64,000 nucleotides of DNA, taken from Clusia tigrina. Taxonomy: Eukaryota > Arthropoda > Insecta > Diptera > Clusiidae. The notes beneath the pieces are model-generated. The model searched no databases. It was given only the letters and a program-made list of their open reading frames with translations, and was not told the origin of the DNA. Where the stretch lies: positions 3,266,001 to 3,330,000 of the forward strand of contig OV050033.1 of assembly GCA_920105625.2 (NCBI GenBank), in the 5' to 3' direction. The number at the start of each line of letters is the position of its first letter. Within the stretch, counting starts at the first letter, position 1. Positions 59,764 to 64,000 of the stretch are shown here, piece by piece. The position numbers were made by a program, and so were the translations under genes.

Positions 59764-62031
59764 AAAGAGGATGAAATATGGTGATGCCAGCTGGTTTATG
59801 ACATGCCCAGTTCATCGCATGTTTCTCGGAGTACCTAACTGCATTTTCACCTCATCCCTTGTACCACCTCTTGCTTTTGCTGTATTGGCTGCTCACATAA
59901 AAAACTCACTAAAAATTACGATTTCCTCGATCTCTAATTGCCAGACCTCAAAATGTGTACCGCTATTCAGTTGCGAGTGGTGTCATAGCCTCACGAGTTG
60001 CAAACTTGGCATCCTAGGCTCTTACGGGTTTGGAAAGCCATTTATCGAAGCTGGTGTGGACACCCCTAATAATAGAGAGATGGATTATTTTAATAATAAA
60101 GAAAATTCCAGCACCTACGCACGCACACAGGCCAACAACTGAAAATATAAAATTTAGCTTAAATACATGCAGCACCTGCATCCACCGACCCCCCCCCCCC
60201 CCCCTTCCCCTATTGAAGAGGGTAATTAATCTCGTTTTTGTGCGATTTTGCGCTATTTTTAATCTCATTTGAGTAATGTGCGCTTTGTACGCAAAATGCA
60301 GCCAAGCAAATTGAGTTTAAGCAACTGCAACCGTCACAACAACAACTGCGCATACAACAACAACTACGCCTAAAACAACAAGTGTGCCTACAACAATCCA
60401 AGCCACCTGAAGAAGTACAGCACTGAGCGCCGCTGCTCTCTGCCGGCTTTGGCAACGCTGCCACCGTAAACGGCCAATGCGGCAATTTGTTATATTTTTG
60501 TCATAATTCACCGTAAAGCTAAATTATGTGCTTTTGCAAGATGCGAGTGTGTGAGAGGGCTGTGTGTATTGTGAGTGGAGTATGTAGAGTATGAGTGTAT
60601 GTGTGTGTGTGTGTGTTTGTGTGGATTTGTGAAAAACTCATCTGTTGTTGTTGTTGTCGTTTGCGCTATTCGCGTTTGTTTCTCAAGTCTTTTGTCTTGC
60701 AAATTTATAATTAAGATTAATTTTTTTCCGCTTGAATTTAATCAGCTAATTTCTTATTTATTTATTATTATTTGTTTTTTCTTTTGTTGCTAACTCCTTT
60801 GTTAATTATTTTTAATGTCCAATTTTGATACATTTCTTATTGTGAACCAGTACCGCGGAGTGTCGCTTTCATGACTTCCGAGCATAAGTCAGAGTCGTCA
60901 GATTCGGATGCGCACCGACCTTATCGCGCAATTAATTCAGCGTAAAATTAATGAATATCTGTGGAAACGTATAAATTTGTTAGCTAAGTGCACAGTTGTC
61001 AGTGTGGCCAAATTTATGGGGCTTCCAGTGATGCGAACACCGAGTCTGAGTAAGCCGGATTCATTCAGTGCCAAACACGCGCGATTTCTGTAATTTCATC
61101 GGTTGTACTTGTACGGGTCTTTCATTCTTTCAAATTGTTTTCTATTCGAATTTTTTGGTTTTGCTTATTTTCGGCTATGCTAAAGTCTCTGAGAGCGAGG
61201 TGCAACCCAGTTTTCATTACAAGCCCCAAGTTCAAAGATAGTGCTTCTAGTAAGAATATTCCTCCGGATTCGATTAGGACTCCCATAGAAATCTGAATTA
61301 ACTTCAGTGAAAACTATTTCCATCTTATGTAAATCCAAGGAGAATAGACAAAATTTGATTTGGCTGATAAAGTGCCGGGGATGGTCATTCCATCTTCTCA
61401 CTGGTTCGACTAATCCAGCAACACCTCCACCATAAATATATCTGCTATACCTCAGTCTAGACATTTATGCTGTAAAGTACGATTCAAATTAAAGAATTTG
61501 GAAGAGTCCATTCGTTTCATGAATGTGTCTATGACATTTTAATTATAGAGACTTCGAAGATCATAAGCGTTTTCCACCATAAGAGACAATGCACAGATGC
61601 GAGAGTATTCAGATAAAGACTGGAACAACTGGTTGAGTCCTGACGAGTATTTATCGGTAATAAATAGAGAAGTGACTGCAATCCTATGTGATCTACTTGT
61701 CTGAAGGCTATTAACCCGGTTCTATTACTACCTCATTCACTGAGTGATTGGAAAGAATGAAATCTAATTCAAGGAATGATTGGAAAATATTGCCTGATCA
61801 TTCCTTTCAGCGTGGAAGAATAAATGATGTCACTCTAATAATTGTTTACTTGGTTCCAGAACTTAAAAGAATGTGTCTTCTTGGTTCATGGTTCTGTCAC
61901 TTCGCATGTGACTACTTTATGGACCTCAGATCTTCGACCATAAGTGTCTGTGGAACCCAATGAACTTCAGACTTTAGAGCTCTAATCTAAATTTTGGAAA
62001 TTTATAGATCCAGAATAATGTTTATGACATA
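59764..62031. other. No supportable gene
   Basis: Unique DNA with a C16 run at 60189-60204, an opa-type CAA stretch at 60335-60390, a TG run at 60600-60617 and a GTT run at 60642-60657. Frames of 60-123 codons have no recognisable motif. Confidence 0.5.
60189..60204. repeat. C16 homopolymer
   Basis: Sixteen consecutive C, then TT and four more C. A long C run is rare in such AT-rich DNA, and its length may be misread. Confidence 0.9.
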
Positions 62032-62042
62032 TATTTTATATT

Positions 62043-62235
62043 AACTGCTCTCTGTGGTCTAGTAGTAAGCATGCTAGACTCACCTTGGTTCCAATCCTGC
62101 CCCTGGCTTGGTCTCAAAAATGCTTCTTTCTAAAAAATATTTGTTTGCTTCGAACCGAAACCCTCATTAGCTAGTATTTATTCCCCAACCCCTTGCAGTC
62201 GAAATTAATTATGGTGTAAGATGTAGTAATAATAG
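62043..62235 (+). mobile_element. tRNA-derived SINE, copy 2
   Basis: The A-box TGGTCTAGTAG (62055-62065) and B-box GGTTCCAATCC (62087-62097) show the tRNA origin. Relative to copy 1 about 13 nt are missing between the boxes. The body ends CCCCAACCCCTTGCAGTCGA, then AATTAATTATGGTGTAAG and a TAATAATA tail, matching copies 1 and 3. TATTTTATATT (62032-62042) and TATTTGATATT (62236-62246) are a possible target duplication, 9 of 11 bases alike. A SINE has no gene of its own; it would be transcribed by RNA polymerase III and copied by a LINE's enzyme. Confidence 0.78.
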
Positions 62236-62246
62236 TATTTGATATT

Positions 62247-62856
62247 CCTTTGAAGCTATGAGAACATTATAATCAAGTGTGATTCAACAACAGAAGCTAA
62301 CTTGGCCATTACTCTTTACTGACTCTAACATCGAAAGTCTTCTCTCCGAATTTCAGAAATTCCATTCAAACAATTCTCTTTTGACTTTTGAAGAGTGAAA
62401 TGGAAATTTTCCACAGAAGAAGACACAATCATCTGCCTGCCTAACCCAATCAGTGCTCATCTTTCCCCAGTTTATTGCTGCATTTGCTGAGTTTGTTGTT
62501 GAGGCTTTTGCTGAAGTGATTCCAACTAATAAACACATTAAAATTTAATTTGTTTTTAATAAAGTAAAAAGCGTGCTCAACTTTATTAAAAAATAACATA
62601 TCATTAAAATTAATAACAAGCCATGCTGATAATTTAATTTAACATAATTCCGCGTATTTGCCAGCAAAATGGACTTTAACGCAAGCGCACAAAAACTCAA
62701 TCTCTGCAGGGGCAAAGCATAGCACAGCAGAGCAGAGGAGAGCGTTCTAAATAGATAATTTTCCACGCTTATCGACATCTGCGGAAGCAGCAGCAACTGC
62801 AACAACAACAATAAAAGCAGCAACAACAACTACAACCGCACTTAATTACAGCCAAG
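62247..62856. other. No supportable gene
   Basis: AT-rich unique DNA followed by an opa-type CAA/CAG run at 62785-62835 just left of the possible exon. Confidence 0.45.
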
Positions 62857-62922
62857 TTGGATGCAGGCCGCGGCAGGCAGAGGCGCGAGTCACATGCGAC
62901 TCGCTTCCTAGACCTCATTAAG
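62857..62922 (+). other. End of a possible leader exon with exact splice donor
   Basis: ATTAAG|GTAAGTTG (junction 62922/62923) is a perfect donor. The upstream 66 nt are GC-rich and open in one frame (RRESHATRFLDLIK). Splicing in phase 0 to the acceptor at 63314/63315 would place a TAG at once, so I read it as 5' leader. It would be joined to the RING-like exon by an intron of about 392 bp. Confidence 0.4.
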
Positions 62923-63336
62923 GTAAGTTGTATGCAACATTTTCATACGAAAGCAAAATGCAAACAAGGGCAAAAAAGCGAAAACAACAAAGCAACAAAA
63001 CAACAAAAACAAAATCGCAGACCAAGAGTTGAAAAATTGCTTACCAATGCACTTGCCCCGCCCTCATTGAAAATGCATTGCAAAGTGTTCCTGCAACTAA
63101 TGCCGCAATCGTCTGACAAAGTGCCATAAATCTGGAGTAGCAGCCACAACAACAACACTAACAACAATAACAGCAGCAGCGGCAGCAGCAAAAATAGGCA
63201 CGAAGAACTGTAGAGTGAGGCAGCAGCCGCAAATCGCACGCCACACACGTCCATCCCAGTGCGTCAGTCTGGCGGGCGGCGGAGGTGCCCGCACACACCC
63301 ACATATATCTTCCAGTAGGAGTATGAGGGCCAGTGT

Positions 63337-63453
63337 ATGCAGTTGGAGGTGCTCACATGCACCTTGTGCAACAACCGCTTCGCACTCAACGAAAAGCAAT
63401 TTAAAGCCGCGCTGCTGCCCGCTCTGCGGCCGCTGTGGTGCTCGGCGCATTAA
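63337..63453 (+). pseudogene. RING-finger-like start exon with a broken frame
   Basis: An acceptor ATATATCTTCCAG|TAGGAG (63314/63315) precedes an ATG at 63337. The frame reads MQLEVLTCTLCNNRFALNEK and QFK, which looks like the first half of a RING zinc finger: Cys-X2-Cys, an aromatic residue, then a charged loop. After this the frame runs to a stop at 63451 without further ligands. The plus-2 frame gives KPRCCPLCGRCGARRINAMH, which resembles the expected LLPCGHT..C..CINAMH part after several small indels. Either this is a decayed gene, the read has indel errors here, or the resemblance is chance. RING proteins are usually ubiquitin ligases, but no function is claimed. The frame continues open to 63868 in plus-2. 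Confidence 0.4.
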
Positions 63454-64000
63454 TGCCATGCACCCAGCCACGAATCATGCAAATTTACTAAAGTGTGAAA
63501 TATTGCAAATGAATGTAGGGCCCAGCGGGCGGAGCAGGACGCGGCAACTGCAACTGCAACCAGAGCAATGGTGGCCGCGGCAGACTGTGGCTCTGCTGGT
63601 GGCTCTGTCTGCGGCGCTCTCTTTGGATTCTTTGCATATTTTAATAACTCGTAAACTGCGCTTTGCTGCGTGCACATCTTCATGCAACATTATAGCGCTC
63701 TCGGTGCTGTCTGCTGTCTGCTGTTTGCGGTTTGCATTCGCTTTGAAGGCGATAAGATATAAATTAACACTTTTATTATTAACATTAAATGGGATGAAGA
63801 GAGCACCAAGGAAATTAAAATTAAAATTAAAACTTCGTTTTATTATTATGAACCTAATGCACGACTAATTGAAGCACGCGAAGCGGGATTGGGGACGATA
63901 CTCAAACACTCACTTAGCTCTCTCAAATGAAACTGCAGAGTCTCCTCCTTATATCAATCAGAGTACTTCAGGAGAGTTTTATTTTATATTTTGGAATCAC
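63454..64000. other. No further supportable exon
   Basis: Downstream of the RING-like segment the plus-2 frame becomes Gln/Leu-rich without motifs. No donor with strong consensus was found before the window ends. Confidence 0.4.

Noticed and set aside
63215..63868. 217-codon plus-strand frame as a complete gene
   Set aside because: It starts upstream of the acceptor at 63314 and has no family features except the stretch that resembles the second half of a RING finger. It is better read as part of the broken RING-like exon.

Overview
The window is AT-rich, intron- and intergenic-like DNA from an insect, almost certainly a fly. The evidence for a fly is the abundance of CAG/CAA (opa-type), GTT, GA and TG simple repeats, fly-style splice sites, and a DD41D mariner of the rosa type. 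The rosa group was first described in the fruit fly Ceratitis rosa, so a tephritid is a reasonable but unproven guess. Very little of the 64 kb looks protein-coding, and nearly all of the longer open frames lie in simple repeats or decayed mobile elements.

Genes. The best coding exon is on the minus strand at 14533-15406. It is the first coding exon, with a spliced 5' leader reaching 15560, of a protein rich in Gln, Ser, Ala and Thr that resembles the N-terminus of a developmental transcription factor. Its DNA-binding exons are not in the window. On the plus strand near the right edge, an exact donor (62922/62923) and a good acceptor (63314/63315) lead to an ATG at 63337. That ATG opens a RING-finger-like sequence whose frame breaks part-way through the finger. 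Weaker gene hints are a TATA box with a downstream donor (7181-7555), a possible leader at 28846-29400, a possible 34-nt minus-strand exon (33567-33600), and a possible exon pair at 41587-42128.

Mobile elements. There is one nearly full-length rosa-like mariner (17382-18675) with terminal inverted repeats, a TA target duplication and three inactivating lesions. Four 5'-truncated fragments belong to one group of RNase H-bearing non-LTR retrotransposons (19203-19628, 31330-31694, 54683-55398, 59595-59752). A fifth fragment comes from a different non-LTR lineage (36939-37135). Three of the five have convincing target-site duplications. Three copies of a tRNA-derived SINE (17191-17370, 45331-45380, 62043-62235) share a distinctive 3' tail. 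This is the most novel-looking element of the window.

Repeats. A 1.45-kb polypurine GA block (8794-10246) shows signs of a higher-order period of about 430-445 bp. There are minisatellites with units of 13, 17, 22, 24 and 43 bp, a satellite-like array of about 147 bp (56440-58070), two 2-copy tandem duplications (110 and about 150 bp), and a 284-bp near-perfect inverted repeat (44312-44595). The heptamer ACTCGTA is scattered through the window several times more often than base composition predicts.

No rRNA gene, functional tRNA, CRISPR array, operon or other prokaryotic feature was seen. All positions and identities were worked out by eye.
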